In this document: positions 42,740 to 56,625 of the stretch, one piece after another | How the letters are laid out: each line of letters opens with the position of its first letter | Numbering within the stretch: the stretch's first letter is position 1 | From: Adineta ricciae | Taxonomy: Eukaryota; Rotifera; Eurotatoria; Adinetida; Adinetidae | Direction of reading: 5' to 3' | NCBI GenBank assembly: GCA_905250025.1 | Contig: CAJNOJ010000006.1 | Coordinates: forward strand, 434,001 to 498,000 | Length of the DNA: 64,000 bases | The notes under the pieces: model-generated | Told to the model about the DNA's origin: nothing | Databases searched by the model: none | Seen by the model: only the letters and a program-made list of their open reading frames with translations | Position numbers and translations under genes: made by a program

Positions 42740-45700
42740 TTATGAATGTAGTTGTCGCTGTCGAATGCGGATCATTATATCTTCACATGCACGAGCAATG
42801 TCCTTCAAAAAAGATAAATAAAACAAAACACAAACGCATTCGTACTAATCGCCTAGTCAACTCACATCATTATCCGAATGGAAACGCTTGATTTGATAGA
42901 GGAGATTTGCATCGATTTTAGTTGAAATCATTTCATCAATTGCATCATCTAAACAATTTCGATAAATATTATTAAGAAACGATGATTTTCTTACCATAAG
43001 GTGACATTGACTTCAACAAAGTGATAATTCCACGTGCAATGTCCGTGTGATTTTTAAATTGATCGAAAATTTTGTTTAAGGTTTGCATTGAATCGAGAAG
43101 TTCTCCATCGTCCGTACGACTGCATAGAAAACGCATAACACATCGTTCTACAACAACAAATCAAATAGTCTTCCGGCAGTATTCGAGCAATAAATTACCA
43201 TCGAGTTTGAATAACTCAGATAAAACCGCCAATCCTAAAAGTGACTTTATCATTGACATGGATGATCCCTATACGCAATACGAACCCGCTTTAACTGCAT
43301 TACGATTGCTATAGTGTTTTCGTAGACCAATCGAAAAACAACGCACTAAATTGAATTGTACTAAATGCTCAATTGTTGATTCTAAGAAGGAAGAGATGAA
43401 TTTTGCATTCGAAGGAGAAATGGAGATTTACTTTCGAATATGAATGGTAAAAATGCGAAGCACACTTTCGTGAAGAGATCGACGTTATTCGGATGTTTTT
43501 GTAGAATATTTAACAGAGTGCTTAGAAGTGAGATTTGATTATCACGAAGATCTTTACCTACAACGAATTGATTGAATAGTGATAATGTTCGTTTCACTTA
43601 CTAATTGAATCTTTGGCCATGAGCCAGATGAGTGTACAACACTTTGCACTGATATCACCATGATTTGTATGTTTTGTCATTACTTGTACTAAATTCGAAT
43701 TGAGTCGCGCATTGTTTACAAGTTTTGCATCTAAAAGATTTCGATTCGAACTGAGAAAATATCATTTCGATTTACTATGCGTTGCAAGTTTGATAAGAAC
43801 ATCAGCAATTTTTTCGGTTAAATGCTCATCATTCTCAAAGATCTAAAGTATCAAATCAAGTACGAGTACAATCATCGAATGGAATCATGTAAATCATACA
43901 AGTATGAACTTTGCCGTCAATGCTACCACTTCTGCGGTAATTATTGTTTCATTGTGGATGATCTTTTTGAGAAGTTCAAGTGTTTCTTCGACGATGATGG
44001 AGTTGGACAGAAAGTGTTCTACAACAGGAAGAATATCTCCTTGGAAGCTATTGGCTAATGCTGATAAATCAATCTAGATTAAAAATAGGACAAAAACAGA
44101 GACAATTGCTGTCGATAAAATGGAGAGCAATTGGAAACTACCGATTTCGATTGATTGCATAGTTTGAGGGCGTGTTCAATCCGACTTTCTGCATTACGAT
44201 GTTGTTTTAAATAATTTATGTAATATTCTAGTTTTTCATTTTTTGCTAAACCTATTAGAAAAACATTTAGTTTAGCAAATCCTTGGCTTTAGAGCAAGTG
44301 TAAACCGTTATACCATCACGAGCCCACTTTTTATCGCGCTCAGCTGGGTATTTGACTTGATCAGAATCGATGTTGTGCATACTTTCAATGACATAATCAT
44401 CACGTCGTAGATCTCTGGAGAAAAGAGGCAATCAACTGACGAATTTCAATGATTTAACTTACACTTCAGTCAAACGTTTCTGTCGATTGGGATGCATCAT
44501 GTTTTCGATCAATGCTGCGATTACTTTATGTGTCTGAAGGTCGAACAAACAATAAAAATCTCATCAAAATCCATATTGATTTACTTTGCGTAGAGTTTGC
44601 AAAGTTTGCGACAACGTATTCGAATCATGACGTGCACAAATACATAATTGTAACGTTTCTTCATCCTACACATAGAAATCTCAGGTATACACACAAAAGA
44701 TCTAGTTCTATACTTACATTCAACATATCACAGGTAATCATATCCAAAAGTACATGACCATACGAATAGATATCCGATTGAATTGTGTACTCTCCTGATT
44801 GGAAGATTTCCGGAGCTGTATATGACAATGCACCTAAACGAAAGATTTGATTGTATTCAGAATATTCTCTCAGTTGACAACAAAAATTAGCAAATAGCAA
44901 AATGCAATCGTTTTCTCTGCTCTGTCCGTCTGTCTTACTATGACATTTCATACAACTATCTTCATCAATTATAAAACCTAAATCTGATCTAAGAGAACGA
45001 GTTCTATTCTAATCGATTTCAATACACATACGACGAGGTAATCGTGTTCGCATACGAACATCGTATGCGACTGATGGTGGAATCATATCGCCGACAACCA
45101 ATGAACAGTTTTCAGCATGGCTTTCACCGCGTAAATAAATCGAATCTGGTTTTAAATTTCTGCAAAATATCGAAGAAAGCATTCGAAATCGAATATTTCT
45201 TAATTCTGTTTACCGGTGAATGATTTTTTGATTCCATAAATACATCAATCCATCTAAGATTTGTGCACTCCACTTATCGATTAACTTGGAAAACAACGAG
45301 AGAATTTCTTGCTGATGAATGTTACTACTTAATTATCTTACTTGATTATTCAACGGAATCTTGTCCTGTCGCAACTTTCGTAAATATTTGTCGAGATTTC
45401 CCATTGGAAAATATTCCGATACCAGGTTGATGTATGTTGCACTGATCTAAAATTCAATCGTTTCAACTAAACTTCAAAACATCAATATCTCAAATACTTT
45501 ATGTTCAACCGATGTGAATATATCGGCATATGCTGCTACTTTTTCAGTTGATAACTTCATTAACGGTAAGTACTTAATTATAACAGAAGTAAAGTGCAAT
45601 TTTACGAAATTAAGCATAAAACAACATCGTACTTACTTCTTGATACGCTACCGCTGCTGTTGTCATATCCATTAATTCCATCTACAGAAAAAAAGTGACT

Positions 45701-45948
45701 TACACGAATGTAAGCAGATCAACTAGCAGACTTTGGATAGTATATAAGATTCATCAGAATCCTTTCGGTGGACAATGATGCGTTCGGCAAGTGTATCCAA
45801 GCCAAGGTTTTCATCGATCTTAACAGTAGTGTCACTTATAACTATGGAAGTCTTTTCATATTGAATACTTACCGTATATTTCTCCATGGGAAAGGGATTT
45901 CTGTCTGTACGACTTCGAAACTATAACAGATTGATTCTTAGCCGCCAT
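42740..45948 (-). CDS. STKLD1: STKLD1-like divergent protein kinase with helical C-terminus
   Basis: Multi-exon gene from MAAKNQSVIVS (ATG at 45948) to a stop at 42740; first exon 45873-45948, second 45732-45841. The kinase domain is recognisable: EYFPMGNLDKYLRKLRQDKI hinge region, WNQKIIHRNLKPDSIYL (Asn in place of the catalytic Asp of HRD), GD-M in place of DFG, then LSYTAPEIFQSGEYTIQSDI and YSYGHVLLDMITC. After it come helical ARM/HEAT-like segments (ILPVVEHFLSNS, EETLELLKKIIHNE, LSTLLNILQKHPNNVDLF). This order and the HRNLKP motif match STKLD1. Probably catalytically dead. Not every exon of the C-terminal third was placed, so boundaries around 43000-43350 are uncertain. Convergent with FAM184, head to head with TOMM22. 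Confidence 0.75.
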
Positions 45949-46228
45949 TGATAACCAAGAAACTTTAGTTACAACCTCCGTATAATTCCTCAATAAATCT
46001 CATGATTTCAATCATTATATTTCAAAGGAGACGTGCTTATTCTAATCATGAACTGTCCTATTCAAAAATCAATACACTCTTTCCTCACATGCGACATCTA
46101 CTAAATCAAATTCATCGTTTGATTGTTTTGGTAGAACGTATTAGCCAGTCAAAGAAAAGCTCTGGTAAATCTTGGAAAACTAAAGTCTCAGTACTTACCT
46201 AATATAATCAAAAGATAGATTACTCCCG
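45949..46228. promoter_or_regulatory. divergent promoter region STKLD1-like / TOMM22
   Basis: 280 bp between two start codons on opposite strands; both promoters must be here. No specific element identified. Confidence 0.45.
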
Positions 46229-46834
46229 ATGACTGAAGAAGATTTATCAGCGTTGGTCACTTCGATTGACGAGAATGATATTGAAATAATTTCATCAAAT
46301 GGTGCAGATTTCACTGATCAATTGCATTTCATGCACGATCATTTCGCACCCACTAGTCGACAAATGGAAGCTTCGTTGGCACCAACGATTTCAATGATAA
46401 ACACAACAACTGGAAGTTCACAACATGAAGATTTGGAGGTTTCAGTTATTCGATGTTTTGTACTAGTTGAAATTTGTTTTTAACAGGAATTCGAAGATGA
46501 AACATTCATGGAACGAATTTATGGTTTAACCGAAATGTTTCCAGATTGGTTGCATCGATTTGCTCACAAATCTTATCAATATTCAAAATATGCCGGTGCT
46601 TTTATGAAAAAGTCCATTTGGTTTTGTAGTTCATCCTTTCTTGTCTTAATCCTTCCAATTCTTGTTCAAATGGAATTTTCACAAGTTGCAGATATGCAAG
46701 CAGCACAGACACGAGAAGTAAACGTACAATGAATATTTCGAATTCGATCTTTCTTTTTTCTTTTCCTTGTTGATTAGATTCTTCTTGGACCATCCGCTCA
46801 AATCGGTTCACAAAGTGTTCTTGGCCTAAAATAA
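46229..46834 (+). CDS. TOMM22: mitochondrial import receptor subunit TOM22
   Basis: Three exons, 46229-46438, 46487-46717 and 46778-46834; 165 residues. Central receptor and organiser of the TOM complex in the outer mitochondrial membrane. The acidic N-terminal cytosolic part leads into FMERIYGLTEMFPDWLHRF (family: RLWGLTEMFPE), a single membrane segment (SIWFCSSSFLVLILPILVQM) and a short intermembrane-space tail with ILLGP, the conserved end motif. Length and order match metazoan Tom22. The acidic receptor region is longer than in human. Confidence 0.93.
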
Positions 46835-47190
46835 GTTCCCTGTGATATATACATATGCAAAACGTTCTCGTTCTCTTTTGCTTTTCCATGGGTTTCTACT
46901 TGCGTGTTGTACAGCCCTTCTGCCGATTTTCTAGTTGTTGTTTACTTTTCCTTCTCACGAATCGAACTTTCCGTGTGTTTCTTTTAACTTTCGTGACAAA
47001 TCCTCGAGAACAGAACCTTAACTGATGCATTTTCGTCTTTCAATCGCTTATTTTCTAAACATAAAGAAAAAAAAACCTAATCCTCAATAACAAAATCAAA
47101 AGAAGACACTCGTGTTATTCTTTGGATAATATTTGTTATGATTGTAATTGTAGATTTGAAAATCAAAAGTTTAACAACAACGAAATAATC
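46835..47190. other. spacer TOMM22 / EIF3L
   Basis: About 355 bp; TOMM22 3' end and EIF3L promoter, same strand. A-rich run near 47065-47080. No gene seen. Confidence 0.5.
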
Positions 47191-50100
47191 ATGATGGATC
47201 TCGAAGTAAGATGTCGACTTTTCTCAATTAACTTTTTTGTTTGAATCAATCATCACTTTGTAGTATCCCCCATATGGAGGTGGTTCAGCGCAATCAACAT
47301 CAAATCAACAAGGTTGGCTCATATGTTTTGCTGAAACTCATCCTTGTCGTATTTGTTGATAGATTTCGATCATTACTATGGAGGATCGTATGGTGGTGGT
47401 GCCAGCATTAGTCGACGGGAAATTATCGAACATTTCGCCGATTTCCGTCGAGCCATTCACGAAGGACCTGTTTCATTGGTTCAACATTACTATAATTCCA
47501 AGTAATACTTCCATTTGTTATTGATTTAATCTACATTTTGTTTGATTAGTTATGAAACCATGATACAGAACTACAATACAGATTGGCCATCGGCTGAAGC
47601 ATTGAAGGAACACGTTGGAGGTTTGTTTTGCTACTGAATTGAGCATTTTTTCCAATAGACTATTTCTTTGCAATACAGATGATCAATTGTTTCTGACGTT
47701 ATACAAGGAAATGTATTTCCGACATATTTACGCATCAAAACCCGTAAGAGCATCATGTTCTTATTCATATATTCATCTATATCCTTCTACAGGGTGGTGT
47801 TTCGCTCGAGGAACGACAAGAATCTTACATGAATTACATTGATCTATTCAATTTGGTTCTAGCAAAAGATCATCCGTTGAAAATTGAATTGCCCGATCAA
47901 TGGCTGTGGGATATCATTGAAGAATTCATCTATCAATTTCAATCATTTTGCAATTTCCGTACGAAATTAGCCAAACGATCTGATGATGATATCGAACAAT
48001 TGAAACGAAATATGAAAATTTGGAATGTTCACGCTGTACTTAACGTCATGCACAGTCTCGTCGATAAATCGCGCATCGTTGAACAACTAGAAGCAGTAAA
48101 GAAAGGAGGTAATACATTTTCATTGAAATGTTGAAAGAAATTGTTGGTTATCGCCTCTCTCCATAGTACCTTTTCATTCTGGTGGTGATTCTTTCTGTCA
48201 AACAAATCTTTACAAAATGTTTGGCTACTTCAGTTTAATTGGTTTATTGAAATTACATACCTTAACAAGTGATTATTATATGGCGTTGAAAACGATCGAA
48301 TGCATCGATTTAGACGTGACAAAACAAGTAAAACTTACATGAACATGCTGCAAATTTAATCAGAACGATTGCCTTGATTTCAGAATGATGTTTGTCAAGT
48401 CTTTCACTGTATCGTTGCGACAAACTATCATGCAGGTTTCTGTTACACAATGATGAGGAACTACGAAGACGCTATTCGTGTCTTTGTTGATACATTAATC
48501 TATGTTCAACGCAGTAAACCAATAATGGTTGCTCAAACATTTCAAAATGATGCCGTAAGTGACCTGTGCATTGATCGAACGTGAGAAGTCAAGTTGATTT
48601 GTGTAGGTTAACAAAACAGCTGACCAAATGATGACCTTATTAGCTATTTGCTTGACATTGAATCCAATGCGTATCGATGAAACAATTTATTTACACTTAA
48701 AAGAGAAATTTATAGATAAATTGCCCAAACCATTACTTTCAGTTGGGTATGTCTTGCTTTTCTTCTCATTTCATCGTTATTTATAGCTTTCGTTGGATTT
48801 AGAGCCGATGGAAAATTACCATTTCGAGATAATTTCGCATACGGTAAGTATTTCATAGAGTATCAATAGGAAACCATCAGTTTCAGATGGGCACTTATGC
48901 TCGTATTTGAATTTCGGTTTCCCACAGGAAAAATTATGGGCGCAGATGATATTATTCATACGCATTAAAACTTAAAATATCCTTTCATACGATTATTAAT
49001 TATCCTGATGTGAAATAATAGTTTTCTCGAGGGCAAAATATTCGGATAGTTTTATGTTTATAGCAGCAATTCTTTCCTTCATAAAGTACTTTGTTATATT
49101 TAACAAAGCACGTGAAGCTATTCGACTTAAGTTCATGTTTCTGTTTTTATTTGCGATAATGAGAAAAATGTGTCACGCCAAAAGACGACATCGTCAGTGA
49201 ATTCATTGATACTATTTATATCGTAGCTTGTCCAAAATTCATTAGTCCTGCGCCGACAATCTTTGAACAACGTAACGATTCACAATGGGCTGTAAGAGTT
49301 TCAATCAGATCTTTAGAGAGCAAGCAAATCACCATTATCATTTCAGGAACCATTCAATAGACAAATTGAAGTTTTCACGGAAGAACTTCAAGAACAAGCA
49401 TACATTCCCGATGTTCGAAGGTAATTTACAAAGTCTATCGATTCAATTCGATCTTATACTTTTCATAGCTATTTGAAATTGTATACGACCATGAGTATTG
49501 ATAAGTTAGCAACATTCATGGAAAAGGTAACATCAAATGACAATTCTCCGCTAGAATTCAACATTCTCTGTCTAGACTCCGCAAGAAGTTAAGCCATTAT
49601 TATTAACATTCAAAGTAAGTCGGAAGATTCCGGTAATTTTGATAAACAATGCTTTATTTAGCATAAATTAAGTGGCACGGACACAGCAAACAAAACTGAA
49701 GAAGATTTTCAATCCTCTGCTGATATCGATTTTTATGTTGATAAAGTAAAATACATTCGAACTGCATTCACTTTGACTTTTCATATTCTACTAGAATATC
49801 ATCTACATCGCTGACACGAAGATTACTCGACGTTATAGTGACTATCTTGTTAAGCAAATCCTCAAATACGAAGAGGTAAGCTTTGAAAAAGCAACTTGTA
49901 CACAACTGAAGCATTACTGTATTAGTCAATAATCAAATAAGAAAATATTTGATGTTATAACTTTCAATAGAGTATTTGAAACTAATCAAAGTTAAATACA
50001 GAACTTTGTCTATATGAAATGATTAGTTACGAAGGCGAAAACAACATCGAGTAATTGCCGGTTGAAGTTTAGTTTGATTTGTAGCATCCGGAATGGAAAT

Positions 50101-50202
50101 CAGTTTCTTTTCGTCACTCGTGATTATTATTATATTCTTTCTTTTTAGTTAACACGATCACTCAGTGAAGGTCTCAATATACGTCATGCCGGTAACAAAT
50201 AG
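47191..50202 (+). CDS. EIF3L: translation initiation factor eIF3 subunit L
   Basis: Seventeen exons from 47191-47205 to 50149-50202; 561 residues (human 564). Non-core PCI-domain subunit of eIF3, binding the 40S ribosome. Conserved stretches: FLTLYKEMYFRHIYASKPGG, ELPDQWLWDIIEEFIYQFQS, KIWNVHAVLNVMHSLVDKS, LYKMFGYFSLIGLLKLH, HAGFCYTMMRNYEDAIRVF, ALNPMRIDE-type LTLNPMRIDETIYLHLKEKF, and the PCI end SYLKLYTTMSIDKLATFM ... IIYIADTKITRRYSDYLVKQ. Exon 11 starts at an AATGAG acceptor after a 320-nt intron (48844-49163), the only long one. A very small exon of 39 nt lies at 49576-49614. Confidence 0.96.
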
Positions 50203-51389
50203 AGAAGCACGTCAACGAGAAGAACAAGAAATTATATCACTCATCATACATTTCTCGCCTTGTTGTTATTATTCTAATTATTTTATTTCTTCACTAGAAA
50301 AAAAACCAAACATATCTATCTGCGTATATGATGATGAGCAATGAAATAAAAACGTGAATTAGAAAAAAAAACAAGTCAAAATGTATCTTGTTGACTGTCG
50401 GAATGATTTCATTAAGAGAAAGTAATTAGCGGAAAGCATTTGCTTAATTACATTTATATACCTGTTAAAATATTTATTTCAATTGGATTCTCTTGTCTAT
50501 TTTGCGCACATACACACATTTATCAGGAAGGGCGGATAATAAAATTCCGTCGGTTGATTTAAAAAAAGAAAGGAGAGAAAACGACTTGGCATAATTCCCA
50601 TTTTGACATGACAACGTTGAAGGAAGAAAAAAGAAACTGCGTGAGTTTGTAAATATCGTGATTTTTCGACGGTGCGTCATCGGTAAAAGAATCAACAAGG
50701 TATAGAGTGCAAAGTAAAGAAGAAGAGAAAAAAAAATGGAGAGAAAGAAAAACATACGTCTGGCGACGAACATCTAGTTCAAAAGGAGAAAAAAGAAATA
50801 TATGGTTCGATGTCTTCCTCGTTATTGATTGGTCGTGCACATTTATTCATGTATAAGGCAAAGAAAGAAAAGCATGAATAATAGTTGGCACAGCTGATGA
50901 TGAGACCATAATAAGTAAAACAAAATGCAAAACGTTGTTTTTTGTCAATTGATGTATTCTATGCCTATACGATCAGTTTATATCAATGTTTCTTCATCAT
51001 CTTTTATTTCTACATATTGATATCGATCATCATCATCAAATTTAGATACGGTGTATACATTTGCTCTACTTGAATATCTACCGACACATATTTCATATAA
51101 ATATATATTTACAACAAAATATTCCAACTATTTGTCTTTGTTATCATAATGAATTGCTGTTCCACCTGATTTAAGAAACGAAAAAGAAGAGGAGAATAAA
51201 CATACATACGCAACAGACACAAACATTTCTTCCAATTTTCATCGTTTCGACGACAACGACGAAACATAACAGTCAGGTAAAAAGAGAGTAGAAACAACCT
51301 CAAAGAAGCTCTCTATTTATTATTCGCGATACTGCGACAAACCACGAATAACGAAATATTGATTTGTTTTTCTCTTATTCTAGAGCATC
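50203..51389. other. spacer EIF3L / NPC1
   Basis: About 1.2 kb, AT-rich. AATAAA occurs at about 50345 for EIF3L. Minus-strand ORFs here are Leu/Phe/Ser low-complexity translations of AG-rich DNA and are not supported. NPC1 promoter expected near 51200-51380. Confidence 0.5.
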
Positions 51390-54300
51390 ATGTTACGACT
51401 ACTATTATCAGCGATTTGTATCTCAATTTGTGTAAGATCGAATTGATGATTTAACTAATCAATTTCTCTTTTAATTGGATAGATCGAATCTACTTCATCG
51501 AAGTGTATTTGGTACGAAGGTATCCGTGATGGATTCAATCAAGCTTATCCCAACGGTGAACCCAGACCTTTACCATTAGAAGATATGAGTTTATTAAATG
51601 AAATGTGTCCACATATTGTCACACGAGAAGGTAGAATTTGATTTCAAATCGATCGTCATACGTTTTTGCTTTCAAGGTGTTTCGCCGAATTTATGTTGTG
51701 AACGTAAACAGCTAGCAGAGATGCAGAAATTTAAATATATTATTGACAATCTAATTGGTCGATGTCCTTCATGCTATTTTAATTTCTTACGAATATTTTG
51801 CGAAATGTCATGTAATCCTGATCAAGATCAGTTTATTTGGCCGTTAGAATATGCAGATATCGTTCGACCTACTGAGCAAGTAGGTTCAAGAAAAGACGAC
51901 AATGATGACGGTGCTCGACACGAATGGGCTCTAGCGGATTATGTCGACCCCGAAGAAGAAGACGAAGAAGAAAAAGTGACACCCAAAGCGGTTGTCAAAG
52001 CACCCGAAACAGTTCGGGTCATAACAAAAATCCGTTATTTCATATCCGAACAGCAAGCCAATGATTTTATTGCTTCTTGCTGGTAACCATCACCGAAATT
52101 TGTCTTATCAATTCTCTTTTTCTCTTTACAGGAGTGTTCGTATTAACTTTCAATATGCAGTCGATGTTCTCTGTGGATCTTTAAATCGAGCTTGTGATGT
52201 GAAGAAATTATTTCAATACATAGGCTTGCAGAATACTCAATCACCTATCAAAATCGATTTCGTTTTCGTTAACAACACTTATCATGATCGCGAACTTCAA
52301 CGGACATTTCAACCATCGAATGCAACGATGTTTGCATGTGATCAACCAGTTATCTTACCACATGCATCTCGACAAAAGTGCACTTGTATGGATTGTAATG
52401 CGATGTGTCCGAAGATTCCGGAGATCAAGTCGAAACATTTAATCTCGACAAATGCATCGTTGGTTGAGAGAGTGAAAGGAAAATTATATAGTCTTCCTCG
52501 TATTACCGTTATTGCCATCGGAATCTATGCTATCTTCGTGCTTACGTTCATATTTTCCAATATTTTGTTATCTCTTTGGAATTTCACAAGTCAGAAGAAG
52601 AAAGAATTCTTGAAAAGTAAGTGTATTTGAATTGAAGAAGATTGTTTTTATTGATTTGTTCATGTTAGATATTCGAAGTGAGAAACCTGTCGAAGGCGAA
52701 GATGAAAAAATGAATGCGAACAGTGCTCAACAAAGTGAAGATGAAGCTGAATTAGAAATATCGCTTAGTGGAGGACGACCTGGATGTTTCGATCGACTCG
52801 GAGTCATTATTGACGATACACTACATCGAATATTTACAGTGTACGTGCGAAAACGATTTCAACTATCAATCATTGTGTAAACTATTCTTATTGCTTTAGT
52901 ATCGGCCAATTTTGTGCGTATAATCCAAAATATACAATCATACCGGTGATGGTGATTTTGTTTTTGCTATGTTTTGGTAGCCGATACTATACAGTTACAA
53001 CTGATCCAGTTGATCTGTGGGTTGCATCTAATTCTCGTGCACGATTAGAAAAAGCTTATTTTGATGAAAAATTCGGGTAGGGATAGATTTTAGATTTTCT
53101 TTTGGAAACTCCTCATCCATTTAATTAGACCATTTTATCGTATTGCACATCTGATACTTGTGCCAAAAGTTAAGAAAAATGTTACACTTCGATACAAAAC
53201 ACCATTGGAAGCCGAAGAAAAGTATACGTTTGGGCCTGTTTTCGAACGCAATTTTCTCCTTGATGCATTGCGTCTGCAATTATTCGTAGAAAACTTCAAT
53301 GTTACAACAGAATTGGGTAAAACAATCCATTTAAATGATACCTGTTACAAACCACTCGAGCCTGATAACAATCATTGTGCTGTATTCTCTTTATTTCAAT
53401 ACCATCAAAATAATCTCACTTTTCTTCTCAACGAACCGCTTTATCCATCACAATATCTCGAATGTATGCAAGCACCGTTAACACAACAAACGAAATCATT
53501 CCATCAGACATGTATGGGTAAATTCGGTGGTCCTATTGATCCATACATGGTACTCGGTGCATTTCCGACACACGATGGTGTACCGGACTATGCTAAAGCT
53601 CAAGCTCTGATCATAACAATTACGATTAACAATCAACGTAAGACAAACGAAAATGACAATCAACAATTGAAAAATGCACTTTTGTGGGAAAAATATTTCT
53701 TGGAATACATGACGACATACCGTTCGAAATGGTTTGATGTCAAATACCGTGCAGAAAGATCAATTGAAGATGAAATCGAACGAGAATCAAAATCAGATAT
53801 CAAAACAGTGCTTATATCGTATTTAATTATGTTCTTATACATAGCTATAGCATTGGGTCGTATAAGAAATTTTCGATATCTTTTGGTGGATATGAAAGTC
53901 TCATTAGGTATTGCTGGCGTTGCATTGGTTACGCTTAGTGTTTGGGCAAGTGTGGGAATTTTCTCCTATATGAGAATACCAACGACATTGATTATATTTG
54001 AAGTTATTCCATTTCTTGTTTTGGCTGTCGGTGTTGGTAAGTGAATAAGTTTCGTGTAGATAGGCTATAAGATTTCATATTTAAAAAAGAATATGTCTTT
54101 TGAGATAATTACAATAAACAGAGAAGGTTAGAGGATAGGATTTTATCAAAACTTAGATGAGTTAAGAAATAATGGAGAGTGTTTATTATACCTTAAGGTT
54201 TATTTAGTGTAGAAAAGAATAGAAGATCAACCTTGAAAGATGGCATAGTTACGCTTTACTTATAAATATATATATATATATATATGAACGTGAGATTTAT

Positions 54301-56625
54301 AACATTGTTGCGAAAGACAAAGTTTTCTTTGCAATAAAATGTTTAATGACAAATATCAACTGATCGAGAAAATAGAATCGATTTGTGATAAACTAAAATC
54401 TTCTTTGTCTATTAGATAATATATTCATTTTGACTCAATCAATTCAACGTGATCAACGTAATCCTGATGAAGATGTTGAAACTCAAATTGGTCGTATTGT
54501 CGGTCGTGTTGGTCCGGCAATGTTACTAACATCTGTATCCGAAAGTATCGCATTTTTTCTTGGTGCATTAACACCGATGCCTGCCGTTCGTTTATTCAGT
54601 TTGTATGCAGCTGTATCTGTACTTATTGATTTTCTTCTTCAAATAACAGTCTTTGTTACATTCATAACACTCGATCATAAACGAACGCTTGAAAATCGTG
54701 TTGATGTTCTCTGTTGTCTACAAATATCTCGTGAACCAAATGAACAAGAAGAATCCGGTATATTCCCGAAATTGAAATGGTTTCGTCGAAAATCCGTTGA
54801 TGAAACAGAACCGGAAATTGTTATTACACAACAAACACCTTCAACGCCAAGAAAATCGAATGCAGGCAGTATTCTTCGGCAAGCATCAGCTATAGAACCG
54901 TGTGAAGAACATCTCATGGAAATGGATGGATTCTTATTTGGTATATTCAAACATTACTATGCGCCATTCATTATGAATCAGCATGTGCGACCAACGGTCA
55001 TTTTCTTGTTTTTTACTTGGCTTGCAGCAAGTGTCGCGCTTTTGCCGTTTGTTAAAGTTGGTCTAGAGCAAAACATCACTATGCCAAAGGATTCGTACAT
55101 GATTGATTATTTTTCTGCTTTGAAAGAATATTTCGCTGTTGGACCACCTGTCTATTTCGTCATTAAGCCAGGTAAATCAACGAAACTTCCTAAAGACGAT
55201 TGATTGGATTTTGTTATTTTATTGTAGGAATAAATTACGGAAACATCAATGCAAGTAATATGATTTGTTCTAGCTCAGGCTGTTCATCACAATCCATGGC
55301 CAACCAATTAGGTATCGCATCGTTGCGTCCAACTGAAACTCGCATTGCCCAAATAGGCACAACATGGTTAGATGATTATTATGATTGGTTACGTCATCGT
55401 GGTTCAACACCATGCTGTCGCTTACATAATAATACTGGTCAATTTTGTTCAACAAACGCTGCATCGGGTAGCAAATGTCATCCTTGTACAAGCAGTACAA
55501 CGCGTGAAAGTTTGACAGAAAGCGAATTTCGTCAATTTTTGCCATACTTTCTCAAAGACAATCCAAATTTTAAATGCGCTAAAGGTGGTCATGCTGCCCA
55601 TGGAAACAGTGTGGCACTATTTGGAAAGAACAAATCAGTGGAAGCAAGTCTTATCATGGGTTATCATAGTGTATTAATCACTTCAAATGATTTCATCGAA
55701 GCAATGCAACAAGCGTATATCCTAACCGATAATATTACGAAAACCTTAAAATCGTCCGGTTACAACGTTGAAGTTTTTCCGTACAGGTATGAAAAAAGAA
55801 AGATTCTTATGATTGGTTTCATTCCGTTTCCCTTTCTTCTAGCATCTTCTATGTCTTCTACGAACAATATCTAACTATTTGGCACGATGTTTTCATGAAT
55901 TTGACAATATCAGCTGCAGCTATCTTTGTGGTGGCGTTTGTATTGCTTGGCTTCGACATTATTTCTGCATTCATAATCACATTAACCATCGCTATGTAAG
56001 TTCATCTATAGAAAAAAGAAACACATTCATCTTTTGATTCTTTGATTACATAGGATCACTTGTGATATGATTGCTATGATGTATATATGGAATATTGAAA
56101 TGAATGCTATTTCGTTAGTTAATCTCGTCATGTCAGTTGGTATATCACTTGAGTTTTGCGCTCATATATGTCGTGATTTTATCCTATCAGCCAAAGGTTC
56201 ACGTTTGAAACGTGCCGAACAAGCACTCGCCTATATGGGCAGTTCGGTACGTTAAATTGTGACGAAAGAAATAATGGCATTGTTCGAGATTTTCTTTTCT
56301 AGGTCTTCAGTGGTATCACTTTAACTAAAATTGGCGGTATCGTAGTACTCGGCTTCTCACATTCCCAACTTTTCCACATATTCTATTTTCGAATGTTTAT
56401 CTGTATCGTTTCATTTGGTGCCGCACATGGCTTGATCTTCTTACCTGTTCTTCTCAGTTATATTGGTAAGAAAGGTGTTCAAAGACAGCAATTTCTGGAT
56501 GTTATGCACTTGTCGATTTAGGTCCCAGCCCAAATGATATTCGCAGAACTCGAATACAGCATAAACGATCGTCAAAAATAACAGTTCCTTTACAAACAAA
56601 GCCGTCATCAACTGAAATATCTTAG
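51390..56625 (+). CDS. NPC1: NPC intracellular cholesterol transporter 1
   Basis: Thirteen exons: 51390-51431, 51484-51630, 51677-52082, 52132-52616, 52669-52840, 52900-53076, 53129-54036, 54416-55171, 55228-55786, 55843-55995, 56054-56247, 56303-56465 and 56522-56625; about 1421 residues (human 1278). Late-endosome/lysosome sterol exporter. Signal peptide ([17 protein letters not shown]), Cys-rich luminal sterol-binding N-terminal domain ([27 protein letters not shown]), Cys-rich end ([11 protein letters not shown]), sterol-sensing domain with [40 protein letters not shown], second and third luminal loops, and C-terminal RND half ([40 protein letters not shown]). Extra length comes from an acidic insert in the N-terminal domain and a longer cytosolic loop with FRRKS and TPSTPRKS. 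No obvious C-terminal dileucine motif. Confidence 0.96.
54267..54285. repeat. TA microsatellite in NPC1 intron 7
   Basis: Short alternating TA tract inside the 379-nt intron 54037-54415, the longest intron of the gene. Confidence 0.8.

Noticed and set aside
50474-50840. Two minus-strand ORFs rich in Phe, Ser and Leu
   Set aside because: Translations of purine-rich DNA; overlapping frames are equally open and there is no domain.
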